A stretch of DNA of 64,000 nt from Bacteroidota bacterium (GTDB lineage: Bacteria; Bacteroidota; Ignavibacteria; Tepidaquicellales; Tepidaquicellaceae): assembly GCA_018266835.1 (NCBI GenBank), contig JAFDZP010000006.1, positions 124,001-188,000 on the forward strand, given 5' to 3'. Position 1 is the first letter of the stretch. Each line of letters starts with the position of its first letter. This document shows, piece after piece, positions 28,463 through 37,865 of the stretch. The position numbers and the translations under genes were made by a program. Under the pieces are notes generated by a model. That model was not told where the DNA came from and searched no databases. It saw nothing but the letters and a program-made list of their open reading frames with translations.

Positions 28463-28693
28463 ATGGATTTAAAATATAAAGTAAATATTTTTTGGAGCGA
28501 GGACGATAACTCTTATATAGCAGAAATGCCTGAACTGGCAGGATGCATGTCGGATGGAAAAACTTACGAAGAAGCTTTAAAAAATATTGAAATAATTGCA
28601 GAGGAATGGATTGAAACTGCAGAAATGCAGGGAAGAAAAATTCCCCGTCCAAGACCTGCAAGAAACGTAAAAAATTTAACAAAAAAAGTTTAG
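28463..28693 (+). CDS. HicB-like antitoxin-fold protein (solitary)
   Basis: A 76-residue protein with the HicB partial RNase H-like fold: 'YKVNIFWSEDDNSYIAEMPE', 'LAGCMSDGKTYEEALKNIE' and a C-terminal tail. No HicA toxin is present next to it. It lies 15 nt after the permease and 18 nt before the ATPase gene, so it is cotranscribed with a transporter operon. It may be a domesticated regulator or a leftover toxin–antitoxin gene. Confidence 0.8.
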   Translation: MDLKYKVNIFWSEDDNSYIAEMPELAGCMSDGKTYEEALKNIEIIAEEWIETAEMQGRKIPRPRPARNVKNLTKKV

Positions 28694-28711
28694 CTTAATT
28701 TTAGTCAATAA

Positions 28712-29767
28712 ATGGCAAATAAACTTGTAGAAGTAAAAGACCTCAAAACATATTTCTTCGTAGAAGCAACGGATAAAGCTATTAAAGCCGGAGACTTCAG
28801 CCACGATGCAAATCTTAATGAGCTTTACAGAAAAGATAAAAAGATGAAGGGCAAAGTAGCTGCGAAAGCAGTTGACGGAGTTTCATTTGATATATATGAA
28901 GGCGAAGTATTGGGAATTGTAGGTGAGTCAGGCTCGGGGAAATCCGTAACGGCTTATTCAATTTCCAGACTGATACCCGACCCTCCCGGAAAAATTGTCG
29001 CCGGTGAAATTAATTTCAAAGGAACGGACTTACTGAAGCTTACCTACGATGAAATGAAAAAATATCGCGGGAAAGAAATTGCTATGATATTTCAGGAGCC
29101 GATGACATCTCTTAATCCTGTTATGAAGATAGGCGACCAGATAATGGAAATTATTTTACAGCATGAAGACGTAACAAAAGAGCAGGCATTTAATAAAGGC
29201 GCTCAGATGCTTGAACTTGTCGGAATTGCTGCTCCGGAAAAAAGAATGAAAGATTACCCGCATCAGTTCAGCGGCGGTATGAGACAGAGAGTTATGATTG
29301 CAATGGCGCTTGCCTGTAACCCTTCCCTGCTGATTGCAGATGAACCAACCACTGCGCTTGATGTTACAATCCAGGCACAGATACTTGACCTTATGTTAAG
29401 ACTGAAGAATGAAAGAAAAGAAGCAGCGATTTTATTAATCACTCACAACCTTGGAGTAGTTGCTGAAACATGTAACAGAGTAATTGTAATGTACGGAGGT
29501 AAAGTTCAGGAAGAAGCTGAAGTTCATCAGCTGTTTAAAAATCCTGCTCACCCATATACAAAAGGTTTGCTTTCATCACTGCCTGACCCTGATAATCCTC
29601 AGGAGCACTTGCAGGCAATTCCCGGAATCATCCCGCATATTCTTGAGCTTCCGAAGGGATGTAAGTTCTGCACTAGATGCACAGAGGTAATGGATATCTG
29701 CTGGCAGACAGAACCCGAGCTTAAAGAAATAAGACCCGGACAAAAAGTAAGATGTCATTTGTATTAA
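28712..29767 (+). CDS. Peptide ABC transporter ATP-binding protein, OppD/DppD-like
   Basis: A 351-residue ATPase. The Walker A is 'GESGSGKS', the Q-loop '[19 protein letters not shown]', the signature 'FSGGMRQR' and the Walker B 'LLIADEPTT'. The C-terminal oligopeptide-transporter extension has a Cys cluster ('[16 protein letters not shown]') that often binds an Fe–S cluster in this family. An unusual ~35-residue insertion ('[20 protein letters not shown]') follows the first strand. It energises peptide uptake with OppF. Confidence 0.92.
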   Translation: MANKLVEVKDLKTYFFVEATDKAIKAGDFSHDANLNELYRKDKKMKGKVAAKAVDGVSFDIYEGEVLGIVGESGSGKSVTAYSISRLIPDPPGKIVAGEINFKGTDLLKLTYDEMKKYRGKEIAMIFQEPMTSLNPVMKIGDQIMEIILQHEDVTKEQAFNKGAQMLELVGIAAPEKRMKDYPHQFSGGMRQRVMIAMALACNPSLLIADEPTTALDVTIQAQILDLMLRLKNERKEAAILLITHNLGVVAETCNRVIVMYGGKVQEEAEVHQLFKNPAHPYTKGLLSSLPDPDNPQEHLQAIPGIIPHILELPKGCKFCTRCTEVMDICWQTEPELKEIRPGQKVRCHLY

Positions 29768-29812
29768 TACAAAAATAAATACAAAAAATAATTTTTCATT
29801 TAACATGATTTA

Positions 29813-30856
29813 ATGAAAGCTGAAAATATTCTTGAGATAAAAAATTTAAAAGTAAAATTCCCTATACACGGCGGCTTATTCCTTAAAAAAGTTGCCGAAG
29901 TAAAAGCTGTTGACGGTGTATCGCTTGAGCTTAAACGCGGAGAGACATTAGGACTTGTAGGAGAATCCGGCTGCGGAAAATCTACAATCGGAAAAGCTGT
30001 TATCAACATCCTGAAATTCTCCTCACCCGATGTTGAAATTGAAGGAGAAGTATGGCTAAGAACAGATAATGGTGAGATAGATTTACTGAAGCTGAACAGA
30101 AATGAAATGAGAGAATACCGCGGACTTATTCAGATGATTTTTCAAGACCCGTATTCTTCGCTCAACGCAAGAATGTCAGTCGGCCAGATAATTGAAGAAC
30201 CGATGCTTTATCATACAAAAATGAATAAAGCAGAGAGAATGGAGAAAGTCGCATGGCTTATGGAGAAAGTCGGCTTACAGCCCGAGCAGTCCAAACGCTA
30301 CCCTCACGAGTTTTCAGGCGGACAAAGACAGAGAATTGGTATTGCCCGCTCACTCGCTACCAACCCCAGAATTATTGTTGCTGATGAACCTGTATCTGCT
30401 CTTGACGTTTCTATTCAGGCGCAGGTAATTAATCTTATGCAGGAGCTGCAGTCAGAGTTCGACTTAAGTTTATTATTTGTTGCTCACGATTTATCAGTTG
30501 TTGAACACATCAGCTCACGTATAGCAGTTATGTATCTTGGCAGCATTGTTGAGATTGGAAACGGTAAAGATATTTATCATAACCCCGTTCATCCTTATAG
30601 CAAGGCATTGCTATCAGCTGTTCCATTGCCAAACCCCGATAGAAAGAAAAAAGAAAGAATAATTTTAAAGGGTGATGTTCCGAATCCTATCAATAAGCCG
30701 AGCGGCTGTTCATTCAGAACTCGCTGCCCAATTGCACATGCTGACTGCGCGCTGGCAGTTCCGCCGCTTGAATTAAAAAAAGAAGGTCATTACGCTGCCT
30801 GTCCTTACGTATCCTATGATACTGTGATTGCAGAGAGCGTAGAGAACAGAGCGTAA
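29813..30856 (+). CDS. Peptide ABC transporter ATP-binding protein, OppF/DppF-like
   Basis: A 347-residue ATPase. The Walker A is 'GESGCGKS', the Q-loop 'MIFQDPYSSLNARMSVGQI', the signature 'FSGGQRQR' and the Walker B 'IIVADEPVS'. The C-terminal OppF/DppF extension has 'GCSFRTRCPIAHADCA'. It completes the transporter and is followed by a strong terminator. Confidence 0.92.
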   Translation: MKAENILEIKNLKVKFPIHGGLFLKKVAEVKAVDGVSLELKRGETLGLVGESGCGKSTIGKAVINILKFSSPDVEIEGEVWLRTDNGEIDLLKLNRNEMREYRGLIQMIFQDPYSSLNARMSVGQIIEEPMLYHTKMNKAERMEKVAWLMEKVGLQPEQSKRYPHEFSGGQRQRIGIARSLATNPRIIVADEPVSALDVSIQAQVINLMQELQSEFDLSLLFVAHDLSVVEHISSRIAVMYLGSIVEIGNGKDIYHNPVHPYSKALLSAVPLPNPDRKKKERIILKGDVPNPINKPSGCSFRTRCPIAHADCALAVPPLELKKEGHYAACPYVSYDTVIAESVENRA

Positions 30857-30881
30857 ATATTTAGCATATTTTATATTAAAG

Positions 30882-30910
30882 AAGCCCGGAAAATTCCCGG
30901 GCTTTTTTGT
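30882..30910 (+). terminator. Rho-independent terminator of the peptide transporter operon
   Basis: AAGCCCGG/CCGGGCTT form an 8-bp stem with a 7-nt loop, followed by a T-run, 26 nt after the OppF-like stop. Confidence 0.88.
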
Positions 30911-30955
30911 TTGTAGTAACATTAACATTTTCCAATTCCGAACGTAGGAACATTT

Positions 30956-31912
30956 ATGAAGCTTGCATATTATTCCACATTCCCTGATTACAGCGCGCAG
31001 AATTTTAATATGGAGCAGTATATACAGACATACAGGACTTCCAACGTAATAATTGATGCTGCAGCTTCCAGCATTCATTATCCTCCTCACGAATCTACTT
31101 TAACTATTAAAACGGTTTTCAAAGGCGAGGAACATTACAGAACGAAGAACTGCAGATACAGAGTTACGGAAAACAATTTTTTACTGCTGAATGCATTTAA
31201 TGAATATGAAAGTAAAATTGAATCCGATATAACTGCTTATTCTTTTACTCATTCATTTTCAATATTTTTTCATCCTGCATTTGTAAGAGAAGCATTTGCA
31301 ACGAACAAAATTTCACAGGGAAAATTATTAGAGAACAATATTCATGAAAGTTCTGATTCAAATTCGTTTGAGTTTATTCAAACATTATACAAGAAAGACA
31401 GCAGGATTTTGAAACTGTTAAAAAATATTCAAACTGCTCCAGCAAAATTATCCCAGAATCAAGATTATATTGATGAGCAAATTCATTTTTTATTTGATTA
31501 TCTTTTGAAAACTCAAAACAAATTAAATACTGAAATAAGTAAAAGTCATCCTGTAAAAAAATCCACTAAACTGGAATTATTCCGGAGATTATATCTAGTC
31601 AAAGATTATATAGAATCCTGCTACAATGAAAATATAAAGTTATCACAGCTTGCTAAAACTGCCTGTATGTGTGAGCATCACACGTTGAGGGAATTCAGAA
31701 AGTATTTTAAAATAACTCCTCATCAATATCTCACACGAATAAGATTAGAGGAGTCAAGAAAATTACTCTCTCAAAATCAAAGAAGCATTTCAGAAATATC
31801 AACGTTAGTCGGGTTTGAGCATCACAGCTCTTTCAGCCAGCTTTTCACACAGAGATATAAAATTTCTCCCAGTGCTTACCGTAAAAATTCATTCCGAAAA
31901 AATCAATTTTGA
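30956..31912 (+). CDS. AraC-family transcriptional regulator
   Basis: A 318-residue protein. The N-terminal half is a ligand or dimerisation domain of uncertain fold. The C-terminal ~100 residues hold two helix-turn-helix motifs: 'IKLSQLAKTACMCEHHTLRE' and 'RSISEISTLVGFEHHSSFSQ'. The AraC end motif 'FTQRYKISPSAYRK' is clear. Target genes are unknown; it stands between a terminator and the YCF48-type gene. Confidence 0.85.
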   Translation: MKLAYYSTFPDYSAQNFNMEQYIQTYRTSNVIIDAAASSIHYPPHESTLTIKTVFKGEEHYRTKNCRYRVTENNFLLLNAFNEYESKIESDITAYSFTHSFSIFFHPAFVREAFATNKISQGKLLENNIHESSDSNSFEFIQTLYKKDSRILKLLKNIQTAPAKLSQNQDYIDEQIHFLFDYLLKTQNKLNTEISKSHPVKKSTKLELFRRLYLVKDYIESCYNENIKLSQLAKTACMCEHHTLREFRKYFKITPHQYLTRIRLEESRKLLSQNQRSISEISTLVGFEHHSSFSQLFTQRYKISPSAYRKNSFRKNQF

Positions 31913-31937
31913 GTAAATTTTAATTTCTGCCATTTTA

Positions 31938-31945
31938 TACTTTTG
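31938..31945 (+). promoter_or_regulatory. Possible Bacteroidota-type −7 element (TAnnTTTG)
   Basis: TACTTTTG fits TAnnTTTG and lies 22 nt before the ATG at 31968. A TTTG at 31909–31912 could be the upstream element, though the spacing is longer than usual. Weak evidence. Confidence 0.25.
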
Positions 31946-31967
31946 TATAAGAATAAAACCAATTTTT

Positions 31968-33188
31968 ATGCAAAAAATATTTTCATTTTTAGTTCTTTCT
32001 CTTTTTGTTTTTAATAAATGTTACTCTCAATCCGCATGGATTCAGCAATTAAGCGGCGTAGGAACTCAGACTCTTTTGGGAGTATCAATTACGGATATAA
32101 ATACAGGTTATGTCTGCGGAGTTAACGGACTGATTTTGAAAACAACCAACGGAGGAACTAACTGGGTTACTGTACCCACCGGAACAACAAAGTTTATCCG
32201 TTCAATAAAATTTGTTAACGCAAATACAGGTTATGCCGCAGGAGAATCGGGGTTGATACTGAAAACAACTAACGGCGGAGCAAACTGGAGTGACCAGACA
32301 ATCACTACGGCAAATGCATTTGTGAATATAAATTTTTACAATGAACTTACAGGAACTGCATGCGGACAAAACGGACTTGTCGCGAGCACAACTAACGGAG
32401 GAGCAAACTGGAATGTTCAGACAAGTAACGTTACGGTAGAATTAACGGAAGTATGTTATACTAATTCTGCAACTGCTTATGCTTCAGGCTTTGGAGGCAC
32501 AATTTTAAGAACTACAAACAATGGAGTTAATTGGACTTCACAGGTTTCTACTGTCACAAATGACTTAAGGGCAGTTTATTTTACAAATGAAAGTACGGGA
32601 ATAGTCACAGGTATAGGAGGAAAAATTTTAAGGACAACAAATTCAGGTTTAAACTGGACTTCAATTTCATCGGGAGCTATAAATGATTTATACTCCGTAT
32701 TTTTTTCAAATGAGAATACAGGCACTGCAGTAGGAACAGGAAAAGTACTAAGAACTACAGACGGCGGACTAACTTGGCTGAGTCAGCCGATAAACTATGT
32801 TAACGATTTATACAGTGTATGTTTTGCTAATGAAACTACTGGGTGGGCCGTCGGTCAGCAGGGCGCAATATTCAAAACTATTAGAGGCGGCGTTGGAATA
32901 AGGCAGGTATCGGGAACTGTTCCTGAAAAATTTGCTTTGCTACAGAATTATCCAAATCCATTTAATCCCACAACTAAAATAAAATTTAATATAGCAGCAA
33001 ATGGTATTACAAAGATTACCATAGTTGATATAAATGGCAGAGAAGTAGAAGTAATAAATGATAAAATAATAACAAGAGGGCAATACGAATTTACATGGAA
33101 TGCATTACATCTTCCCGCCGGAATATATTTTTGCAGATTGGAAAATGAAAATTTTAATCAGACACTTAAAATGATTTTATTAAAGTAA
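31968..33188 (+). CDS. Secreted YCF48-like repeat protein with T9SS sorting domain
   Basis: A 406-residue exported protein with signal peptide 1–20 ('FSFLVLSLFVFNKCYSQ'). Seven propeller-type repeats carry 'LKTTNGGTNW'-like turns. It ends in a T9SS sorting domain ('NYPNPFNPTTKIKFNIAA', 'GIYFCRLEN'). It resembles the repeat part of the protein at 17149 but lacks FN3 domains. It lies 16 nt before the amide hydrolase gene, possibly cotranscribed. Confidence 0.85.
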   Translation: MQKIFSFLVLSLFVFNKCYSQSAWIQQLSGVGTQTLLGVSITDINTGYVCGVNGLILKTTNGGTNWVTVPTGTTKFIRSIKFVNANTGYAAGESGLILKTTNGGANWSDQTITTANAFVNINFYNELTGTACGQNGLVASTTNGGANWNVQTSNVTVELTEVCYTNSATAYASGFGGTILRTTNNGVNWTSQVSTVTNDLRAVYFTNESTGIVTGIGGKILRTTNSGLNWTSISSGAINDLYSVFFSNENTGTAVGTGKVLRTTDGGLTWLSQPINYVNDLYSVCFANETTGWAVGQQGAIFKTIRGGVGIRQVSGTVPEKFALLQNYPNPFNPTTKIKFNIAANGITKITIVDINGREVEVINDKIITRGQYEFTWNALHLPAGIYFCRLENENFNQTLKMILLK

Positions 33189-33204
33189 AATGTTATCTTT
33201 GTAA

Positions 33205-34266
33205 ATGAAGAAATTATTTGTTTTTATTTTGTGTGTATCACTTCCCTCTTATATTTTCCCATGCACAACTTTTTTTATTAATGATGGAGATACAAAGATA
33301 TTCGGAAGGAATTACGATTTTCAAATAGGTAAAGGATTATTAATTCTAAATAAAAACGGACTGGCCAAAGAATCTCCGAAAGATAAAAATGGCAACTCGA
33401 TAAAGTGGAACTCCGAATTTGGCAGCGTTACTTTTAATCAATTCGGAAGAGAGTATCCCATGGGAGGAATGAATGAGGCAGGACTTGTGATAGAACTTAT
33501 GTGGATGGATGGAACAGAATATCCCGAACCGGATTCCCGTCCCGCAGTAAATACACTTTTATGGATTCAATATCAGCTGGATAATTTTTCTTCTGTACAA
33601 GAAGTGATAGATTCTGATTCGAAAATAAGAATCAGCAAAAGCAGTGTCCCAATTCATTATTTGATAGCAGATAAAAACGGAAACTCAGCTACAATAGAGT
33701 TTATCGGGGGGAAAATGGTTTACCATATGAACTCAGATTTAAAGTTTAAAGTACTGGCAAATGATTTTTATAGTTCATCCCTTGATTATATAGGTAAGTA
33801 TAAAGATTTCGGCGGTAATGAAGAATTGGTTTCGAATCAATCTTCGCTAAACAGATTTGCAAGAACATGTAAACTGATAAAATCTTACAACAGTAAAGTA
33901 AATCAGAATCCTGTGGACTTTTCATTCGATGTATTGGATAAAATCTCACAGCAAGGATGGACTCAATGGAGTATTATTTACGATTTATCAAATTCAAAAA
34001 TATATTTCAGAACCAAAGAATCTTCCAAAATTAAAAATATTGAATTTAAAGATTTAGATTTTAGCTGCACGAGCAATGCGAAGATTTTTGATTTAAGTTC
34101 TGATATTGAAGGAAATATTAACACAGCATTAAGTGATTATTCAGCTTCAATTAATTATGATTTAGTAAAATACTCTTTTACTAATGTAGATTTTCTTAAA
34201 GGAACGTCAGAAGAAACCATCAAATCTTTTTCATTATATCCCGAATCTTTTCATTGCTCTAAATAA
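33205..34266 (+). CDS. Linear amide C–N hydrolase (choloylglycine hydrolase/penicillin acylase-like Ntn hydrolase), exported
   Basis: A 353-residue protein. Its signal peptide (1–19) is followed directly by Cys20 in 'CTTFFINDGDTKIFGRNYDF', the expected N-terminal nucleophile of this family once the leader is removed. Further motifs are 'EYPMGGMNEAGLVIE' and 'HYLIADKNGNSATIEF'. It hydrolyses non-peptide amide bonds outside the cytoplasm; the substrate (bile-acid-like, penicillin-like or other) cannot be told. Confidence 0.85.
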   Translation: MKKLFVFILCVSLPSYIFPCTTFFINDGDTKIFGRNYDFQIGKGLLILNKNGLAKESPKDKNGNSIKWNSEFGSVTFNQFGREYPMGGMNEAGLVIELMWMDGTEYPEPDSRPAVNTLLWIQYQLDNFSSVQEVIDSDSKIRISKSSVPIHYLIADKNGNSATIEFIGGKMVYHMNSDLKFKVLANDFYSSSLDYIGKYKDFGGNEELVSNQSSLNRFARTCKLIKSYNSKVNQNPVDFSFDVLDKISQQGWTQWSIIYDLSNSKIYFRTKESSKIKNIEFKDLDFSCTSNAKIFDLSSDIEGNINTALSDYSASINYDLVKYSFTNVDFLKGTSEETIKSFSLYPESFHCSK

Positions 34267-34341
34267 TTTACAATAATTTTTTATAAATTTTAGTTTAATG
34301 AATTGTATTTCCGCCGTTGAATTTTTATTTTGCAATGCGAA

Positions 34342-34414
<73 letters not shown>

Positions 34415-34423
34415 CGAATATAA

Positions 34424-34454
34424 AAGCCCGATAAATTAAATACTTATCGGGCTT
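34424..34454 (+). terminator. Terminator hairpin after tRNA-Ala
   Basis: AAGCCCGATAA/TTATCGGGCTT form an 11-bp stem with a 9-nt loop, followed by CTTCTTTTT, 9 nt past the tRNA. It may also lie downstream of the integrase on the opposite strand. Confidence 0.8.
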
Positions 34455-34478
34455 CTTCTTTTTAAAGACGCTCACTTG

Positions 34479-34509
34479 TCAGCAGTTTGTCAGCAGTTTG
34501 TCAGCAGTT
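34479..34509. repeat. Three tandem 11-bp repeats TCAGCAGTTTG next to the integrase gene
   Basis: Copies at 34479–34489, 34490–34500 and 34501–34509 (the last cut short, TCAGCAGTT). The 11-bp period is about one helical turn. The position between the presumed att site and int fits arm-type integrase or excisionase binding sites. Confidence 0.8.
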
Positions 34510-34530
34510 GAGAACACTTTTCAAACACTT

Positions 34531-35592
34531 TCATTTTTTTTGATTCAATTTATTACGCAAATCTTCAGTAATTACATCGGTATAAAACTCTTTTGTAGTC
34601 TCAATATCATCGTGCCCTAACAGGTTTGCGACATCCTGAATATGTAATGTTTTTGCATATAGAGTAGCAAATGTTTTTCTAAAAGTTCTCAAAGTATACT
34701 TATGTTTATCTAAAATACCAAGCTTGAGTTTTATTCTTCGGAATTTTCTTCCAACTCTCGCAACAGAATAACCGGGGAATAAATATTCCTCCTTACTTTT
34801 TGAAACAACCTCCTTCATTTCTATGAATAAAAATTCTTTTAATTCATCATATAATGGAAATTTTATTTCGTTACTGACTTTTGACATTCGAACCAATATT
34901 GAATTCTTATCGAAATCTAAATCACCTACTTTCAAATTCAACAAATCAATTGGTCTAATAGCAGTGAAGCCAAGCATCTTTAAAATACAATAAAAAGTAT
35001 AATCTCTTCGAAGCGATTCTTCAAGTAGTGCATACAACATTTCCTTTGGAAAAGTGGTAATGGCTTTTCTTGCTCTCTTTGGTAAATCTTTTGTTCTTAT
35101 CGGTGTTTTTAAAATATAGTCTTCATCAACTAGATAATTGAAGAAAGCTTTTAAATAATTCAAATAAGTTATGAGAGTAGCATTACTAACTATATTCATA
35201 TGAAGTTTAATATATCTGATAATGTGTTCAGGGGTAACTTCCTTAGGAGAAAAGTCTCCTGGAACAATATCTTGAAATCTTGCCATTGCATACTCAAATA
35301 CTTCTTGGTGAGACTTCGACCTAATTGAAAGCTTGATTCGATATTTTTCAATATGCTCAGATATTGTTAGTTGTTCCTTATTTTCATCGAGATATCCTGC
35401 AGATTGCTCATAGCTACGTTCTTTGATTTCAGTTTTTTTGATTTCGACTTCTTTTTCGATATCAGCCTTTATTTTTTCTACTTTTTTAAGATTTCTGGAA
35501 GTTATCTTTAATTGGGTGTTTATAGTTTTTCTTTTATTACCTACCCAAAAATCTATAAAGTAAAATCCCCTCTTCTTGTATAGAGAAGCCAT
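34531..35592 (-). CDS. Tyrosine recombinase (phage/ICE-type integrase)
   Basis: A 353-residue integrase. The N-terminal region has an AP2-like segment ('RGFYFIDFWVGNKRKT'), a core-binding domain follows (about 75–170), then the catalytic domain. The catalytic Arg is in 'GFTAIRPIDLLNLKVGDL', the second Arg region in 'YTLRTFRKTFAT', and 'LLGHDDIETTKEFYTD' carries the Gly-His and the nucleophilic Tyr. The usual HxLR His is replaced by Tyr/Thr. It ends about 115 bp from tRNA-Ala, so it probably drives integration there. Confidence 0.9.
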   Translation of the reverse strand: MASLYKKRGFYFIDFWVGNKRKTINTQLKITSRNLKKVEKIKADIEKEVEIKKTEIKERSYEQSAGYLDENKEQLTISEHIEKYRIKLSIRSKSHQEVFEYAMARFQDIVPGDFSPKEVTPEHIIRYIKLHMNIVSNATLITYLNYLKAFFNYLVDEDYILKTPIRTKDLPKRARKAITTFPKEMLYALLEESLRRDYTFYCILKMLGFTAIRPIDLLNLKVGDLDFDKNSILVRMSKVSNEIKFPLYDELKEFLFIEMKEVVSKSKEEYLFPGYSVARVGRKFRRIKLKLGILDKHKYTLRTFRKTFATLYAKTLHIQDVANLLGHDDIETTKEFYTDVITEDLRNKLNQKK

Positions 35593-35598
35593 ATTATT

Positions 35599-35922
35599 TT
35601 AACTCCTTTTGTGTTTTCTAATTATGTTTTTAAGGTTGCTTTTAATTGAAGAAGTCTCATAAGACTTTACAATACTGCGTTTGTCTCTCAAAGTTTTACT
35701 AGAACGGTTGATAAAACTTCGTAGCTTTATTAAAGGTATCTTTCTTCTATTGTTCACTTGTATAAACTCTATTTCACCTCTCTCAATAAGCTCGACAACT
35801 GCTTGGTATCTGATTCCAAGAAGTCTTCTAGCTTCATTGATCGATAATAAACGCATATCCTCAGTCGAATTAGTTAAGTGAGAAAAATTATGAACAATAT
35901 TTTGCGGGTATGTTATTGACAA
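35599..35922 (-). CDS. Excisionase-type / helix-turn-helix DNA-binding protein
   Basis: A 107-residue protein whose residues 23–70 ('RLLSINEARRLLGIRYQAVV', 'ERGEIEFIQVNNRRKIPL') match the HTH_17/excisionase domain. A basic C-terminal tail follows. Its stop is 6 nt before the integrase start, so the two are cotranscribed. It probably controls direction of recombination. The ATG at 35856 (MRLLSINEAR) is an alternative start. Confidence 0.7.
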   Translation of the reverse strand: MSITYPQNIVHNFSHLTNSTEDMRLLSINEARRLLGIRYQAVVELIERGEIEFIQVNNRRKIPLIKLRSFINRSSKTLRDKRSIVKSYETSSIKSNLKNIIRKHKRS

Positions 35923-36126
35923 TTTCCTTCTATAATATTATACCATTGTTTAGGGTATATCAATTTTTTTATAAAATTACAGGTCCAAGATCTTTGTACA
36001 AACAAACAATGTTTTCTTTTACGCCATAGCCTATGTATGACTTATAAATCCCTATGCTTTTTTTATAGTTTAGAAAAATTAAAATATTTAAAAAAATTTA
36101 CTTTCAGTTGTTATTTCCTTGAACGC

Positions 36127-37858
36127 TTAAATTTTTTCACCTTCAAGTGATTTCATTGCTTCTTCAAGTTCATAAACGTCCGAAGCGAAGGAGGTTAAAA
36201 CATTATTTATTTCACCACTTTTTTCTTCTTCTGTTAAAGAAATTTTCGTTAAGTGAGTTGATATCTCCATTGATATATAATGAAGTAGTTTTATATTTAT
36301 TGTATAGCTTCCCTTTGAGTTTTCAGGTAATCTTTTTTGAAATTCATCATGCTTTCGATAAAGAATTATTGACGAATCGCGTATAACCGAGCGGAGTGGT
36401 TCTCCTTGTATATTTTTTACCGGTTCCTGTTTATCATCAATGAAAAACTTTAAGGTAGCATTTAATAATGATTCTTCTGAATTCGAAGATGGAAACTTAA
36501 CTGTTACTTTCTTATTTCGTAACCTGGGGTTATGTTGCTTGTTCTTACCTTTTATTGTAATTCGCTTTTGCTGTTTTTGAACAGATGACTTATTGCTTGA
36601 AAGAACGTTATAACCATTGATGGTATATACAGTTGTACCCCTTATCTCTCCATCCGGATTTACTCCGGCTACTTTACTCTCGAAGTATTTTTGCAACACA
36701 TTATTCACTTTATCTTCGAGATTTTTTAATTTAGTCGAATGATTTAAACTGGTCTTTTTTTTAATATACTCTTCGATATCACTCTCAATATCAATTAATT
36801 TATTAAAAAGTGCTTTAGTGTATTTACCAGTTTGAAAATCCTTTCGAGTTGAATTTGGTATAAGTACATCCGTTACATCAATATAACCTGTTACTCTAGA
36901 CCATATTGCAGATTTTTTTAATGTTCTGAACTGATCTACTTTTGAAACCTCGATTACTCTTCTTCCTTTAAACACGAAAAAAGGTTCTCTGTAAAAATCC
37001 GTGTCCTTAGAAGCTATCAGGAATACTTTTACAGGTGTTTTACTAATATCGAAGTACCTTTTTGTTTTTTGCTTCTTTGAGAGAGTCTCATATAATGTTG
37101 CTATCTCTCTTATAAATGGGTCCTTACAGTAAAGGGAATAATTGAATGGTTTGCATACTAGTGTTTTATTCCCTTCACATAAAGTTATTTTTATGTTACT
37201 CCTGTTAAGTAATGCGTCAAAATGTTTTTCAATGGCGGACTGTAATATTTCTAATTCAATGTCATCGTATGAATTATGTAAAAATCCCGAAAGAGTAATT
37301 GTTGTGCCGCTGGAACAATCATCTACAGTAGCCAGGATTTTATCGATTGAAAATTCAGGGACCGCCTTTTTGAGAGTCCTTAAAAATCTTCTTATTTATA
37401 TCAAAACTGTAGTAGTAATTTGACTTTTCAGTTTTCGTTTTAACTTTCAGATTATTACAAATAGAAAAAAAGGAGAACATTCCGCTGCCATACATCCCAT
37501 TTGTCTTGGGATCGTTGCGCTTGTCCGATTTGAAAATTACAAAAGGTTTATTAAAATCTTTTTTAAACCCGGAGCAATTATCCTGAATTGTAATATTTCC
37601 ACTTCTGGACTTTAACTTCGTTTTACTAATTCGTATTTCGATCGGCTTTGAATAAGAATTTGAGGCATGATCGAAATAATCTTCCGCTGAATCGAGAGAA
37701 TTATCGATAAATTCTAATATCGGTCGATTTAGATCAGGATTATTTAAAGATTCCTGTAATATTGAAGTAGGAGAGTATATTATTTTTTGGTTTATAGTAC
37801 TCATATATTCATTATAAAATAAATCAGGAGGGTAATAATCCCTCCTGATGATTTGCAT
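36127..37858 (-). pseudogene. GHKL (HSP90/MutL-like) ATPase gene, interrupted by a frameshift
   Basis: Two overlapping frames make one protein of about 560 residues. The first (37858–37355) holds the GHKL ATP-binding motifs: N-box 'EFIDNS' (E49, D52, N53), 'DNCSGF' (D93) and 'GMYGSG' (G121–G126). It ends prematurely. The second frame is open from 37395 to 36127 and continues the fold ('GTTITLSGF', 'FFVFKGRRVIEVSKVD', 'GYIDVTDVLIP') but starts with no good start codon. Joining them needs a +1 shift near the CAAAAAGG at about 37365. The architecture suggests a HATPase_c_3/MORC-like stand-alone ATPase. It lies 7 nt downstream of the ClpP-like gene. Confidence 0.7.
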
Positions 37859-37865
37859 GGCGAGA

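Noticed and set aside
28463-28693. Complete HicAB toxin–antitoxin system
   Set aside because: No HicA-like ORF is present on either side; only the HicB-like gene is there.
36127-36975. Independent 282-residue gene starting GTG at 36975
   Set aside because: The same frame is open for 420 nt upstream and encodes conserved-looking sequence continuing the GHKL ATPase.
37355-37395. Standard −1 slippery-site programmed frameshift in the ATPase gene
   Set aside because: Joining the frames needs +1 (or −2); no classical −1 heptamer in the right phase explains it.
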